Origin: Pseudomonas sp. UBA1879 | GTDB taxonomy: Bacteria > Pseudomonadota > Gammaproteobacteria > Pseudomonadales > Pseudomonadaceae | Length of the DNA: 64,000 bases | Assembly (NCBI RefSeq): GCF_002338065.1 | Contig: NZ_DDHJ01000004.1 | Location: 940,994-1,004,993 of the forward strand | Reading direction: 5' to 3' | Shown here: positions 1-8,471 of the stretch, in pieces | Layout: each line of letters opens with the position of its first letter | Numbering within the stretch: the first letter of the stretch is position 1 | Position numbers and translations under genes: made by a program | The notes under the pieces: generated by a model | What the model saw: the letters and a program-made list of their open reading frames with translations, nothing else | What the model was told of the DNA's origin: nothing | Databases searched by the model: none

Positions 1-524
1 AGTTCGAACGCCAGGCCGAGCAACGCCGCCTGCGCCTGACCGCTTCTGACCGGCGATGGGCGGAAATTGCGGTCTATCAGGCCATTCAGGCACTGATGCG
101 CCGCCATCCGATACCGGCCCGGCTGTTGTTGTGTAGCCTGAAGATCGACGTCGATGCCTGCGGCCGGGAGCACTGCTGGCATCTGCAACGAACGGGCGCC
201 GATACCACCCTGTACACGTTGACGCCGCACATCATCGAGTTCCTCATCCGGCGGCAGCAGCAGAAGCAGCCGATCACTCCGGCCGGAGGCTGGGTACAGA
301 TGCCGAAGCGCGTGTTGCAGCGCCTCATGGCCATTCCGTATTTCAATCAGGCGTACTTCGAAGGCGATCTGGCGCCGTGGGAGTTCAGTGCTCACCCCGC
401 GTTCGTCACCGCAAGCCAGTATGCCCGCGAGGGGCAAGAGACCTTGCTGGCGTTCGTCAGGGGCGGGCATGTTCGGTCGCGGCCCAACCCTTGGCCACAG
501 TCATCGCTGGAGCGCGCGTCATGA
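1..524 (+). CDS. Unrecognised protein, C-terminal part (5' end outside window)
   Basis: The reading frame is open from the first bases of the window through a stop at 522-524, so this is the 3' end of a longer gene. The visible ~173 residues are Arg- and Gln-rich, with a hydrophilic C-terminal tail; I recognise no domain, signal peptide or membrane segment. An internal ATG at 96 has no ribosome-binding site and sits inside uninterrupted coding frame, so I do not take it as the start. The stop overlaps the ATG of the sulfotransferase gene (ATGA at 521-524), which implies translational coupling and a shared role in the following sulfo/methyl-transfer operon. Function is unknown. Confidence 0.7.
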   Translation, partial: FERQAEQRRLRLTASDRRWAEIAVYQAIQALMRRHPIPARLLLCSLKIDVDACGREHCWHLQRTGADTTLYTLTPHIIEFLIRRQQQKQPITPAGGWVQMPKRVLQRLMAIPYFNQAYFEGDLAPWEFSAHPAFVTASQYAREGQETLLAFVRGGHVRSRPNPWPQSSLERAS

Positions 525-1258
525 ACCGCATGATCGCGCTCTGGGCGCATCCCCGCTCCCGGTCCACGGTACTGGAGCGGGTGTTCATCGAGCGCGGCGA
601 TTTCGAGGTGTTTCACGAACCCTTCGCTTCGGTTGCCTTCGATGAGCAGTCCGCCATCCCGCACGACGACCTCAATTGCGGCCTGCCCCGCACCTATGAA
701 GGGGTGAAGACGTTGCTGCGTGCAGCCCGCCAACGACGAAACGTGTTCCACAAGGACATGTGCTACCACTGCCCGGACGAGCTGAGCGCCGACCCCGAAT
801 TTCTACTGGAGCAGCAGCACGTCTTCATCATTCGCGAGCCGGCGCGGGCCATCGTTTCGCACTTCGCGATGTTCGAGCAGATGCCTCTGGAAGCTATCGG
901 CCATCGCGCGCTGTACGAAATCTTCTGCCGAGTGACCCGGCTCACCGGGAAGATTCCCTATGTCGTGAACGGCGATGATCTGGCCAGGCGCCCCGAAGAC
1001 ACTGTCCGCAGGCTCTGCGATCACCTGCAGCTGGCGTTCTTGCCCGAGGCGCTGAGCTGGGCGCCTGCCTGCCCGCCGCAGTGGAAAGCCTGGCGCAGCT
1101 GGCACCAGGCTGCCGAACGCAGCAGCGGCATCGTCGACACGGCATCGCCGTTCGACGACCAGCTTCTCCACACCCACCCGCACCTGATGGCGTACTACCA
1201 GACCCATCGGCCGTTTTATGAACGCATGAACCAGTTCGTGCAGCAGGAGCACTCATGA
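521..1258 (+). CDS. P-loop sulfotransferase family protein
   Basis: A 245-residue protein resembling the PAPS-dependent sulfotransferase superfamily, which transfers a sulfonate group from PAPS to a hydroxyl or amine. The N-terminus carries HPRSRST at residues 10-16, matching the 5'-phosphosulfate loop of the PRSRST subtype found in bacterial small-molecule sulfotransferases, and FIIREP at 102-107 fits the strand leading into the 3'-phosphate-binding Arg/Ser motif (R105 and S113 nearby). The open frame continues upstream to 377, but the start at 521 is chosen because the protein begins immediately before the conserved loop and overlaps the previous stop by ATGA. An APS kinase gene five genes downstream in the operon would provide PAPS. 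The acceptor cannot be read from sequence; a kinase-like or inactive relative is possible but less likely. Confidence 0.75.
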   Translation: MNRMIALWAHPRSRSTVLERVFIERGDFEVFHEPFASVAFDEQSAIPHDDLNCGLPRTYEGVKTLLRAARQRRNVFHKDMCYHCPDELSADPEFLLEQQHVFIIREPARAIVSHFAMFEQMPLEAIGHRALYEIFCRVTRLTGKIPYVVNGDDLARRPEDTVRRLCDHLQLAFLPEALSWAPACPPQWKAWRSWHQAAERSSGIVDTASPFDDQLLHTHPHLMAYYQTHRPFYERMNQFVQQEHS

Positions 1259-1980
1259 AGAAAATCGTCATCACGGGGGCAGGCAACGGCATCGGCATGG
1301 CCACGGCAAAAGCCTGCGTCGACGCAGGGTATTTCGTGATCGCCGCTGACAAGGACGCAGCAGGGCTGCGGGATTTGCAGGGCGAGATCCCTGTTAGCCG
1401 GCTGGAAACCTATCACGTCGATTTTTCGAAGGCCGACGTCTACAAGTCATTCATCGGCAACCTCTACAAGCACCATTCGGCGCTGGACGGGCTGATCAAC
1501 AACGCAGGGCTCTATCACGGCAAAAGTGTTTACGACTACAGCGATGAGGAGATTGAAGAGATATGGGCGGTGAACCTCAAGTCGTTGATTTACCTGTCCA
1601 AGGATTTCGCCCAGCGGGAAGTGCACGCGCCGCACATCCGCAGCATCATCAATATCACCTCGGTAGCCGGTGAGGTCGGCAGCATGGACGCGCTGTACGG
1701 CGCCACCAAAGCCGGCGTCATCGGGCTGACCAAAGCCAACGCCTGGAATTTCGCGCCCCGGGTTCGGGTGAATGCCGTGTCACCGGCGTTGATTCGCAAC
1801 ACCTCGATCCACGACCGGATCCCTGAGCATCGCCGCCGAGAGTACGAGCGTCAGGAAATCCTCAAGGACCCGATCGAGCCCAGCGGGGTCGCCGACGTGA
1901 TCCTCTTCTTGCTTTCCGCACAAAGCCGACACCTGACCGGCAAAGTCATCGCAGTGGACAACGGTGCTTATCCCCGCTAG
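1255..1980 (+). CDS. Short-chain dehydrogenase/reductase (SDR)
   Basis: A 241-residue classical SDR. It has the Rossmann cofactor motif TGAGNGIG at residues 7-14, NNAG at 82-85, and the catalytic Ser136, Tyr148 and Lys152 in the order Ser...YxxxK. D32 after the second strand (AADKD) suggests NAD(H) preference over NADP(H). Length is normal for the family. The start codon overlaps the previous stop (ATGA at 1255-1258), so it is co-translated with the sulfotransferase. In this context it probably oxidises or reduces a hydroxyl/keto group of the same pathway intermediate; the substrate is not known. Confidence 0.85.
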   Translation: MKKIVITGAGNGIGMATAKACVDAGYFVIAADKDAAGLRDLQGEIPVSRLETYHVDFSKADVYKSFIGNLYKHHSALDGLINNAGLYHGKSVYDYSDEEIEEIWAVNLKSLIYLSKDFAQREVHAPHIRSIINITSVAGEVGSMDALYGATKAGVIGLTKANAWNFAPRVRVNAVSPALIRNTSIHDRIPEHRRREYERQEILKDPIEPSGVADVILFLLSAQSRHLTGKVIAVDNGAYPR

Positions 1981-2015
1981 CCCCGGCGCCATACAGTCCC
2001 TTCTGGAGATTCATC

Positions 2016-3212
2016 ATGCAACGCAAAAAAAGGCTGCTGATCGTTGGCGGCGGGAATCTGTGCCTGCAGATTCTGCAAATCCTGGTGCCTCGCGACCAGT
2101 TCGAGTTTCACGTCGCCAGCCGCGACCTGGAAAAGGTCACGCGGATGTGCAACCTGGTGCGTCTGGCAGCGCTGCAACTGGACGTTCATGCGCAGATTCA
2201 CTGCTGGAAGATGGACCTGGTCGAGTCGGACATCGAGCGTAACGCTGAAACCCTGACGCGGATCAGACCGGACATCATCCTCAATTGCGCCTCGCTGCAG
2301 TCCTGGCGGGTCATCACTCAGTTGCCGAAGGCGGCGTTCGAGGCGCTCGACCAGGCGCAGTTGGGGCCTTGGCTGCCGATGCACCTGGCCCCTGCCTACG
2401 CCTTGATGCGCGCCGTCAAACACGCCTGCCCAAAAACGCTGGTGGTCAACGCGGCGTTTCCCGACGCGGTCAACCCGGTGCTCTACAAGGTAGGCCTGGC
2501 GCCGACGGTGGGAATCGGCAATATCGCCAACCTCGTCCCGGCGACCCGATCCGCCATTGCCCGACTGGCACGCTGCGAGCCACACGACGTAAGGGTCAAG
2601 TTGATCGGCCAGCATTACTTCAGTCATTTCGTTCCCCGAGGGGGCATGCCGAGCAAGGCCCATTTCAACCTGAATTACTGGATCAACGGCAGGGACTTCT
2701 CCGGATTCCATGACCCCCGCGAGATTTTCAAATGCGTGGCCGAACACTTCCGGCGCCTGGGCGGGGTGGACGGGCAATACCTGACCGCCATGTCGGCCGT
2801 TTCGGTGATCAGCAATCTGTTCTCCGACACCGAAGTCCACACCCATGCGCCCGGTCCGGACGGCTTGCCGGGGGGATACCCCGTGAAAGTCGGCATGGGG
2901 CGCGTGCTGCTGGACATACCGTGGGGCGTCCTGCGCAGCGTCGCCCTCGAGATCAACAACGCGGGCTTGCGGCAAGACGGTATCGAAGCGATTCATGCCG
3001 ACGGCTCTGTCACGTTCGGGGCCCCGCACATGGCCGTCATGGAGGAGGTGCTCAAATACAAATGGGCGTCGAACGAAAAACTGGACGTTCACAACGCGGC
3101 CGCACATGCCGACGCGTTGGGCCGTACCTACCAGACATACATCGACACGATCCGTCAGCAGGGAGACCGCTATGTTACTCGACCATCTGGCCATGCCCGT
3201 CGGGCTGGCTGA
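2016..3212 (+). CDS. Saccharopine dehydrogenase-like NAD(P)-binding oxidoreductase
   Basis: A 398-residue protein with an N-terminal Rossmann fold (LLIVGGGNLC, residues 7-16) and the NCAS-type end of the nucleotide-binding domain, resembling the saccharopine dehydrogenase / homospermidine and carboxynorspermidine synthase superfamily. These enzymes reduce imines formed between an amine and a carbonyl compound, or act in the reverse direction. A clear AT-rich Shine-Dalgarno (GGAG, about 10 bases before ATG 2016) supports the start. The last 41 bases overlap the next gene (start 3172), so its C-terminal tail is encoded in the same DNA as the methyltransferase N-terminus; an unusually long overlap for this operon. 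The substrate is unknown; imine reduction on an amino-acid-like compound is inference. Confidence 0.7.
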   Translation: MQRKKRLLIVGGGNLCLQILQILVPRDQFEFHVASRDLEKVTRMCNLVRLAALQLDVHAQIHCWKMDLVESDIERNAETLTRIRPDIILNCASLQSWRVITQLPKAAFEALDQAQLGPWLPMHLAPAYALMRAVKHACPKTLVVNAAFPDAVNPVLYKVGLAPTVGIGNIANLVPATRSAIARLARCEPHDVRVKLIGQHYFSHFVPRGGMPSKAHFNLNYWINGRDFSGFHDPREIFKCVAEHFRRLGGVDGQYLTAMSAVSVISNLFSDTEVHTHAPGPDGLPGGYPVKVGMGRVLLDIPWGVLRSVALEINNAGLRQDGIEAIHADGSVTFGAPHMAVMEEVLKYKWASNEKLDVHNAAAHADALGRTYQTYIDTIRQQGDRYVTRPSGHARRAG

Positions 3213-3966
3213 CCCTGACCATCAGGATTACGCCCGCCAATACAACGCCGACTTCGTCGGCCGCTGGGACGAATTGATCGACTGGGACAAGCGCGCAGCA
3301 GGTGAAGGGCATTTCTTTACCGACATGCTGCTGACGGCCGGGGCCTGCCGCGTGTTCGACGTCTCCACGGGCAGTGGCTTTCATGCCGTGAAATTGCATG
3401 AGGCCGGCTTCGTCGTCGCGGCCTGCGACGGCAGCCCCACGATGGTCGAGCGTGCGCAGGCGAACCTGGCGAGGCGCAAGATCAAGTTGCCGGTGTACCA
3501 CAGTGACTGGGCCGATCTCGACCGCCTGCAGCGCAAACATCGGCTTGAGCCGTTCGACGCGGTGCTGTGTCTGGGCAGTTCGTTGTGCCACATTTTCGAT
3601 CGAGAACAGCGCATCGAGGTGCTGCGTCGTTTTCGAGGCCTGCTTAAACCCGGCGGCATGCTGCTGATCGACCAACGCAACTTCGAGGCCATTCGTGCCG
3701 GGCACTTCACATCCTCCGGCCAGTATTACTACTGCGGCAAAACGGCCAAGGTCTCGATCGGGGCCGTGCACGCGTCGCTGTGCGAATTCGTTTATTCCTT
3801 TGCTGACGGGGCGCAATACCGCTTGAAGGTGTATCCGATTCTGCCGGCGCAGTTACGCAGCGAATTGAGCATCGCGGGCTTTTCAGTGCAGGGCAGCTTC
3901 GGCGATTTCAAACGTGTCTACGACCCGATGCACACTGACTTCATCATTCATCAAGCCATCGCCTAA
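3172..3966 (+). CDS. Glycine/sarcosine N-methyltransferase-like SAM methyltransferase
   Basis: A 264-residue class I SAM-dependent methyltransferase. It carries motif I FDVSTGSGFH at residues 62-71, an acidic D86 (ACDGSP) at the end of strand 2, LKPGG at 158-162 and LIDQRNF at 165-171 followed by YYYCG at 185-189. The N-terminal FVGRWDELIDW with GEG-FF, the DQRN and YYYCG motifs are characteristic of glycine/sarcosine N-methyltransferases, enzymes that methylate glycine toward betaine in halophiles. The frame is open upstream, but ATG 3172 has GGGAG just before it and begins at the family's normal N-terminus. No dimethylglycine methyltransferase partner is visible, so the substrate may be another small amine in a sulfated product rather than betaine synthesis. 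Confidence 0.78.
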   Translation: MLLDHLAMPVGLADPDHQDYARQYNADFVGRWDELIDWDKRAAGEGHFFTDMLLTAGACRVFDVSTGSGFHAVKLHEAGFVVAACDGSPTMVERAQANLARRKIKLPVYHSDWADLDRLQRKHRLEPFDAVLCLGSSLCHIFDREQRIEVLRRFRGLLKPGGMLLIDQRNFEAIRAGHFTSSGQYYYCGKTAKVSIGAVHASLCEFVYSFADGAQYRLKVYPILPAQLRSELSIAGFSVQGSFGDFKRVYDPMHTDFIIHQAIA

Positions 3967-3985
3967 TGAGCCGCGGAGGTTTTTC

Positions 3986-4612
3986 ATGAACAGTCCACAG
4001 CACATTCCGCCCGTCGCCAGCCATCTGGTGACGTTCCCGTTCCGCCCGTGCACAGGTATCAGCGGTGCCACGACCGCCCGGGTGATCTGGCTGACCGGAT
4101 TGTCGGCGGCGGGGAAGTCCACCCTGGCGGATAACCTGAATCCGATCTTGCAGGCGCGCGGTTTGACCACCTGCGTCCTCGATGGCGATGCCGTGCGAAC
4201 CGGGTTGTGCCGCGATCTGGGTTTTTCCGACCACGATCGGGAAGAAAACGTGCGGCGCGTCGCGGAAGTGGCGGCCATCATGGCCGACGCCGGGTTGACT
4301 GTGCTGGTCGCGCTGATTTCGCCCTCACGTGCATCGCGCCACCACGCCCGCTCGATCATCGGCAACGCGCGGTTTGTCGAGGTGTTCGTCGACGTTCCGC
4401 TGGCCGTGGCCGAAGCCCGCGACCCTAAAGGGCTGTATGAGCGGGCAAGGCGCGGGGAGATTCTCGGTTTCACCGGTATCGACTCGGCTTACGAGGCACC
4501 GGTCTGGCCGGAGCTGCACATTCGCAGCGATCAGGTTGGGGTGTCCGAAGCGGCGGGCATCATCGATGAGTGGCTGCGGGCCTCCGAACGCGTACTGGCG
4601 TCGGGTTCGTAG
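3986..4612 (+). CDS. cysC: Adenylylsulfate (APS) kinase
   Basis: A 208-residue APS kinase that phosphorylates adenosine 5'-phosphosulfate to PAPS. Walker A GLSAAGKST lies at residues 38-46, LDGDAVR at 65-71, LGFSDHDREENVRR at 78-91 and the ISPSR segment at 111-115, followed by KGLYERAR, all in the CysC order. A good GGAGG lies eight bases before ATG 3986. It is a stand-alone kinase, not the CysNC fusion normally used by pseudomonads for sulfate assimilation, and is the last gene of the operon with the sulfotransferase. I infer that it is a dedicated PAPS source for that enzyme. About 30 extra N-terminal residues precede the kinase core. Confidence 0.93.
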   Translation: MNSPQHIPPVASHLVTFPFRPCTGISGATTARVIWLTGLSAAGKSTLADNLNPILQARGLTTCVLDGDAVRTGLCRDLGFSDHDREENVRRVAEVAAIMADAGLTVLVALISPSRASRHHARSIIGNARFVEVFVDVPLAVAEARDPKGLYERARRGEILGFTGIDSAYEAPVWPELHIRSDQVGVSEAAGIIDEWLRASERVLASGS

Positions 4613-4734
4613 CGCTCGATCACACCCTGCGACGCCCCGGACATCCCCGGGCTTTTATTTCACGGCTGTCAGAAACCCGGGCATATTTGCCCATCTCTGC
4701 CATTATTGAGCGCAATCAAGGGTGGAGGCGGGCG

Positions 4735-5379
4735 ATGTCCATCGGTCAGTTGAAAATTAACGCGATTCGCTTGGTCGGCGGCGTGGGGGTGCTGGATTAC
4801 TTGAACAGTTGCGACGGCAGACGTCCAGGCACCGCGTTGACGGAAGTCGTGGACAAGCTGTCGAACCTCGATGACATCGTGCACTGGTTCCTCCATGCAG
4901 CGTTGATCACTCCGGCTGAGCATCAGCGGCTCATCGAGCTGGTGGCAGCGTCGTCCTGGCATTCGATCACCGCGTTCAAGCGGTTGATCGTGGTGCGTGA
5001 GACGTTGTATCGGTTGTTCCTGGGTCTGGCCTTGGGAGCGTCCGCCGATCCCGAGGCGCTGGAGGCGCTGAACGAGATGCTGGTGGAGAGTGCGGATCAA
5101 CGGGTGTTGGTGTCGACGCCGATGGGGGTGATCTGGCGGTGGCGCTCGCCTGAGACGCTGGACGCGATGGTCGCGGGTTTTACCGGGCGCCTGGCGGTGC
5201 AGGCCGCCGACTTGCTGACCTCTGCCGATCTGGCGCGGTTGAAGGTCTGCGGTACGCCGAACTGTGACTGGTTGTTTCTCGATACCTCGAAAAACGGACG
5301 TCGTCGCTGGTGCCAGATGAACGTATGTGGCGCGAAGGAAAAAGCGAAGAGGGCGGTGGGGCAGAACGCTTATCCGTGA
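4735..5379 (+). CDS. CGNR zinc-finger (ABATE-domain) protein, putative regulator
   Basis: A 214-residue protein with the two-part layout of CGNR/ABATE proteins: an N-terminal helical domain (roughly 1-150) and a C-terminal treble-clef zinc finger with CGTPNCDWLFLD, then SKNGRRRWCQMNVCG. Four cysteines (two in CGTPNC, one in RWC, one in VCG) would bind zinc. The family signature CGNR reads CGAK here. Such proteins are thought to be stress-linked transcription regulators on the basis of domain composition only. ATG 4735 has GGTGGAGG upstream. It stands alone between the sulfotransferase operon and the DUF72 operon. Confidence 0.8.
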   Translation: MSIGQLKINAIRLVGGVGVLDYLNSCDGRRPGTALTEVVDKLSNLDDIVHWFLHAALITPAEHQRLIELVAASSWHSITAFKRLIVVRETLYRLFLGLALGASADPEALEALNEMLVESADQRVLVSTPMGVIWRWRSPETLDAMVAGFTGRLAVQAADLLTSADLARLKVCGTPNCDWLFLDTSKNGRRRWCQMNVCGAKEKAKRAVGQNAYP

Positions 5380-5515
5380 CGGGCCCCTCCACGTCGCCGT
5401 CCTCCTGACCTCACCCCGATAAAAACCACGGAACCTGCCTCGCTCCCAGGCTTCTTATCTCTTGTTCAGACCCGTCGCGGCATCCGCCGTGGGGGTGAGC
5501 ACAGAGAGCACTTGC

Positions 5516-6433
5516 ATGAGCGATATCCGAATCGGCATATCGGGCTGGCGCTATGTGCCATGGCGCGGGGATTTCTACCCGGAGAAACTGGCCCAGAAAA
5601 ACGAACTCAAATTCGCCTCCAGAGCCGTGAACAGCATTGAAATCAATGGCTCGTTCTATTCTCTGCAGTCGCCGGATCTCTATGCCCGCTGGTACGCCGA
5701 CACCCCCAAGGGCTTCGTGTTCAGCCTCAAGGCGCCGCGCTACATCACCCATGTCAAACGCCTGAACGACATCGATGAAGCTCTGGCTAATTTCTTCGCT
5801 TCGGGGATTTTCAAGCTCAGGGACAAGCTGGGGCCGATCCTTTGGCAGTTTCCACCGAACTTCAAATTCGACGCGGCGAAGTTCGAAGCCTTCCTCAAGC
5901 GACTGCCCCATGACGGAAAGGCCGCCAAGGCATGCGCCAAAGGCTGCGCCGAGCGGATGGAAAAACCGGGTTACCTCGACATTCCTGCCAAGGCCCGGCT
6001 GCGCCATGCCGTCGAAATCCGCCACGAAAGCTTTGCCGTGCCCGAATTCATTCGACTGCTGCGCACTTACAACGTGGCGCTGGTGGTCGCCGACACGGCC
6101 GGCAAGTGGCCGTACCTCGAAGACCTCACCTGTGATTTCGTCTACCTGCGTCTGCACGGTGACAAACAGCTGTATGCCAGCGGCTACACCGAAAACGCCC
6201 TCAAACGCTGGGGCGACCGGATCGAGTTGTGGCGCCACGGCGGGCAACCCGAGGACGCACACGTCGCCGAACCCAAGCCACCCCGGGCGCGCAAGACGCG
6301 CGACATTTATTGCTACTTCGACAACGACATCAAGGTACGCGCCCCTTACGACGCCAGGGCCTTGTTGCAACGTTTCGAACTGACCGCCGACCTGGAAGTC
6401 GCCCCCGGGGATCTGCAAGGAGTGACGTTTTGA
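5516..6433 (+). CDS. DUF72 (YecE-like) family protein
   Basis: A 305-residue DUF72 protein, a TIM-barrel-like family of unknown biochemical role. It begins with the family opening IRIGISGW and continues with the conserved NSIEINGSFY and FVFSLKAPRYITH segments, followed by VYLRLHGDK near residue 215. The start at 5516 is chosen over upstream in-frame ATG 5462 because the conserved sequence starts there. Its stop overlaps the TTG start of the next gene (TTGA at 6430-6433), so it is coupled to the YbhP-ClsB-YbhN genes. Confidence 0.88.
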   Translation: MSDIRIGISGWRYVPWRGDFYPEKLAQKNELKFASRAVNSIEINGSFYSLQSPDLYARWYADTPKGFVFSLKAPRYITHVKRLNDIDEALANFFASGIFKLRDKLGPILWQFPPNFKFDAAKFEAFLKRLPHDGKAAKACAKGCAERMEKPGYLDIPAKARLRHAVEIRHESFAVPEFIRLLRTYNVALVVADTAGKWPYLEDLTCDFVYLRLHGDKQLYASGYTENALKRWGDRIELWRHGGQPEDAHVAEPKPPRARKTRDIYCYFDNDIKVRAPYDARALLQRFELTADLEVAPGDLQGVTF

Positions 6434-7224
6434 CCCGAGCCCTGACCCCCGAAGACATCACAGGCCGACGCCAGGCCGCGTCAACCGAGATTTCCCTGAA
6501 TGTGCTGACCATGAACATGCACATGGGCTTCGGCTTTCTCAATCGCCGGTTCATCCTGCCGGAATTGCGCGACGCCGTGCGCAGCGTGTCGGCGGACGTG
6601 GTGTTTTTGCAGGAAGTCCACGGCGAGCAGCAAAACCATGCCCAGAAGGTCAAGGACTGGCCGACCCAGTCGCAGTACGAATTCCTCGCTGACAGCATGT
6701 GGAAAGACTTCGCCTACGGGCGTAACGCCGTCTACCCCCACGGCCATCATGGCAACGCGCTGTTGTCCAAATACCCGATCATCCGCCATGAAAACCTCGA
6801 CATCTCGATCACCGGCACTGAAGAGCGCGGCCTGCTGCACTGTGTGCTGGACGTGCCGCGTTCCGGCGAGGTCCACGCGATCTGCGTGCACTTGGGCCTG
6901 AAAGAAGGGCACCGTCAGCAGCAACTCAAGCTGATGGCCGATTTAGTGGCGAGCCTGCCTGCCGACGCACCGGTGATCATCGCTGGCGACTTCAACGACT
7001 GGCGGCAGAAAGCCGATGCTGCGCTGAGCCCGACCGGCTTACGCGAGGTCTTCGTGGAGTCTTTCGGCGCGCCTGCCCGGAGCTTTCCGGCGCGTTTCCC
7101 GTTGCTGCGACTGGACCGAATTTACGTGCGTAATGCACACACCCGCGCGCCCAAGGTGCTGTCGAATCGCCCTTGGTCGCATCTTTCCGATCATGCGCCT
7201 CTGGCGGTGGAGGTGACCCTGTGA
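6430..7224 (+). CDS. Endonuclease/exonuclease/phosphatase family protein (YbhP-like)
   Basis: A 264-residue metal-dependent phosphodiesterase-fold protein. Conserved elements are NMHMG near residue 24, VVFLQEVHG (catalytic Glu), HGNALLSKYPI, GDFNDWR and the C-terminal SDHAPL. In E. coli the homologue ybhP precedes clsB (ybhO) and ybhN; the same order is found here. I choose the TTG start at 6430, which overlaps the DUF72 stop by four bases, because upstream in-frame sequence is the DUF72 coding region. Likely cytoplasmic; the substrate is unknown, perhaps a phospholipid headgroup or nucleic acid. Confidence 0.85.
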   Translation: MTRALTPEDITGRRQAASTEISLNVLTMNMHMGFGFLNRRFILPELRDAVRSVSADVVFLQEVHGEQQNHAQKVKDWPTQSQYEFLADSMWKDFAYGRNAVYPHGHHGNALLSKYPIIRHENLDISITGTEERGLLHCVLDVPRSGEVHAICVHLGLKEGHRQQQLKLMADLVASLPADAPVIIAGDFNDWRQKADAALSPTGLREVFVESFGAPARSFPARFPLLRLDRIYVRNAHTRAPKVLSNRPWSHLSDHAPLAVEVTL

Positions 7225-8471
7225 AAGCGTTCAGCGATCGATGTGGCGTGTGGCAGGACGGCAACTCCGCCGAGCTGCTGATTAACGGTGAGGATTTTTA
7301 TGGCCGGGTATTCGAGTGCATTCGCGCCGCGCGGCACGAGGTGCTGATCGAAACCTTCATCATCTTTGAAGACCGCGTTGGCGAGGGCTTGCAGCAAGCC
7401 GTCATCGAAGCGGCGAGCCGGGGCGTGCGGGTGGTGATTACCGTGGACGACTACGGCACCAGCGATCTCAGCACCGCGTTCGTGCAAGCGATGATCAGCG
7501 CGGGCGTGCAAATCCAGCTGTTCGATCCACGCCCGAAGCTCATGGGCATGCGCACCAACCTGTTTCGCCGGTTGCACCGCAAAGTGGTGGTCATCGACGC
7601 TGAACTGGCGTTCATGGGCGGCATCAATTACAGCGTCGACCACATGACCGACACCGGCATCACGGCCAAACAGGATTACGCGGTGCTCGTTCGCGGCCCG
7701 ATTGTGGCGGACATTTACCGCTCGACCCTGAACATGCTCAGCCCCGCGCTGCGTAAGGGCTTCACGCCGCTCAAAGTGGTGACCCGCAAGGCCGGCAGCG
7801 CACGCATGCTGATGGCTGAACGCGACAATCGGCGCCACACCACCGACATCGAAGAGCAGTACCTCTTGGCCATGCGCAGCGCCAATCAGCGCATCACCAT
7901 CGCCAATGCCTATTTCTTCCCCAGCTACCGTTTCCTGCGGGAGCTGCGCAACGCCGCGCGGCGCGGGGTCAAGGTCACGCTGATTCTTCAGGGCCAGCCG
8001 GACATGCCGTTCGTGCGTGTGTGTTCGCGCCTGACCTACACCTGGCTGCTGCGCGAGGGCGTGATCATTCACGAATACAAACAGCGGGCGCTGCACGGCA
8101 AGGTCGCGCTGGTTGACCAGGAATGGTCCACCATCGGTTCCAGCAATCTGGATCCTCTGAGTCTGGCGCTGAACCTGGAGGCCAACCTGTTCATCCGTGA
8201 TCGCGCGTTGAACCATCAGCTGCACGAGCATTTGCAGGAACTGGCGGCCACTCAAAGCAAACAGGTCAACCTCAAGGGCTTGGCCAAAGGGCAGTGGTGG
8301 CGGGCGCCGATGATCTTTTTCAGCTTTCACTTTCTGCGGCATTTTCCGGCCATTGCCGGATTGTTCCCGGTGCATGGGCCGCGACTGAAGCCAGTCCGCG
8401 CGCCAGATGCCATTCCCGAAGCCGAAGTGCTCAAGAACGAGCTGTCGCCCGACCAGGAGAAGTCGCTATGA
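7221..8471 (+). CDS. clsB: Cardiolipin synthase B
   Basis: A 416-residue phospholipase-D-superfamily enzyme that makes cardiolipin from phosphatidylglycerol (or with phosphatidylethanolamine as donor). Two HKD motifs are present: HRKVVVID starting at His119 and HGKVALVD starting at His292. There are no N-terminal membrane helices, as expected for the ClsB subfamily. The GTG start at 7221 overlaps the preceding stop (GTGA), and the stop overlaps the next ATG, so the whole DUF72-ybhP-clsB-ybhN set is one translationally coupled operon acting at the inner membrane. Confidence 0.93.
   Translation: MKAFSDRCGVWQDGNSAELLINGEDFYGRVFECIRAARHEVLIETFIIFEDRVGEGLQQAVIEAASRGVRVVITVDDYGTSDLSTAFVQAMISAGVQIQLFDPRPKLMGMRTNLFRRLHRKVVVIDAELAFMGGINYSVDHMTDTGITAKQDYAVLVRGPIVADIYRSTLNMLSPALRKGFTPLKVVTRKAGSARMLMAERDNRRHTTDIEEQYLLAMRSANQRITIANAYFFPSYRFLRELRNAARRGVKVTLILQGQPDMPFVRVCSRLTYTWLLREGVIIHEYKQRALHGKVALVDQEWSTIGSSNLDPLSLALNLEANLFIRDRALNHQLHEHLQELAATQSKQVNLKGLAKGQWWRAPMIFFSFHFLRHFPAIAGLFPVHGPRLKPVRAPDAIPEAEVLKNELSPDQEKSL

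Noticed and set aside
1977..3194. 405-codon minus-strand open frame opposite the saccharopine-dehydrogenase-like gene
   Set aside because: No ribosome-binding site or domain, and the plus strand fits the operon spacing.
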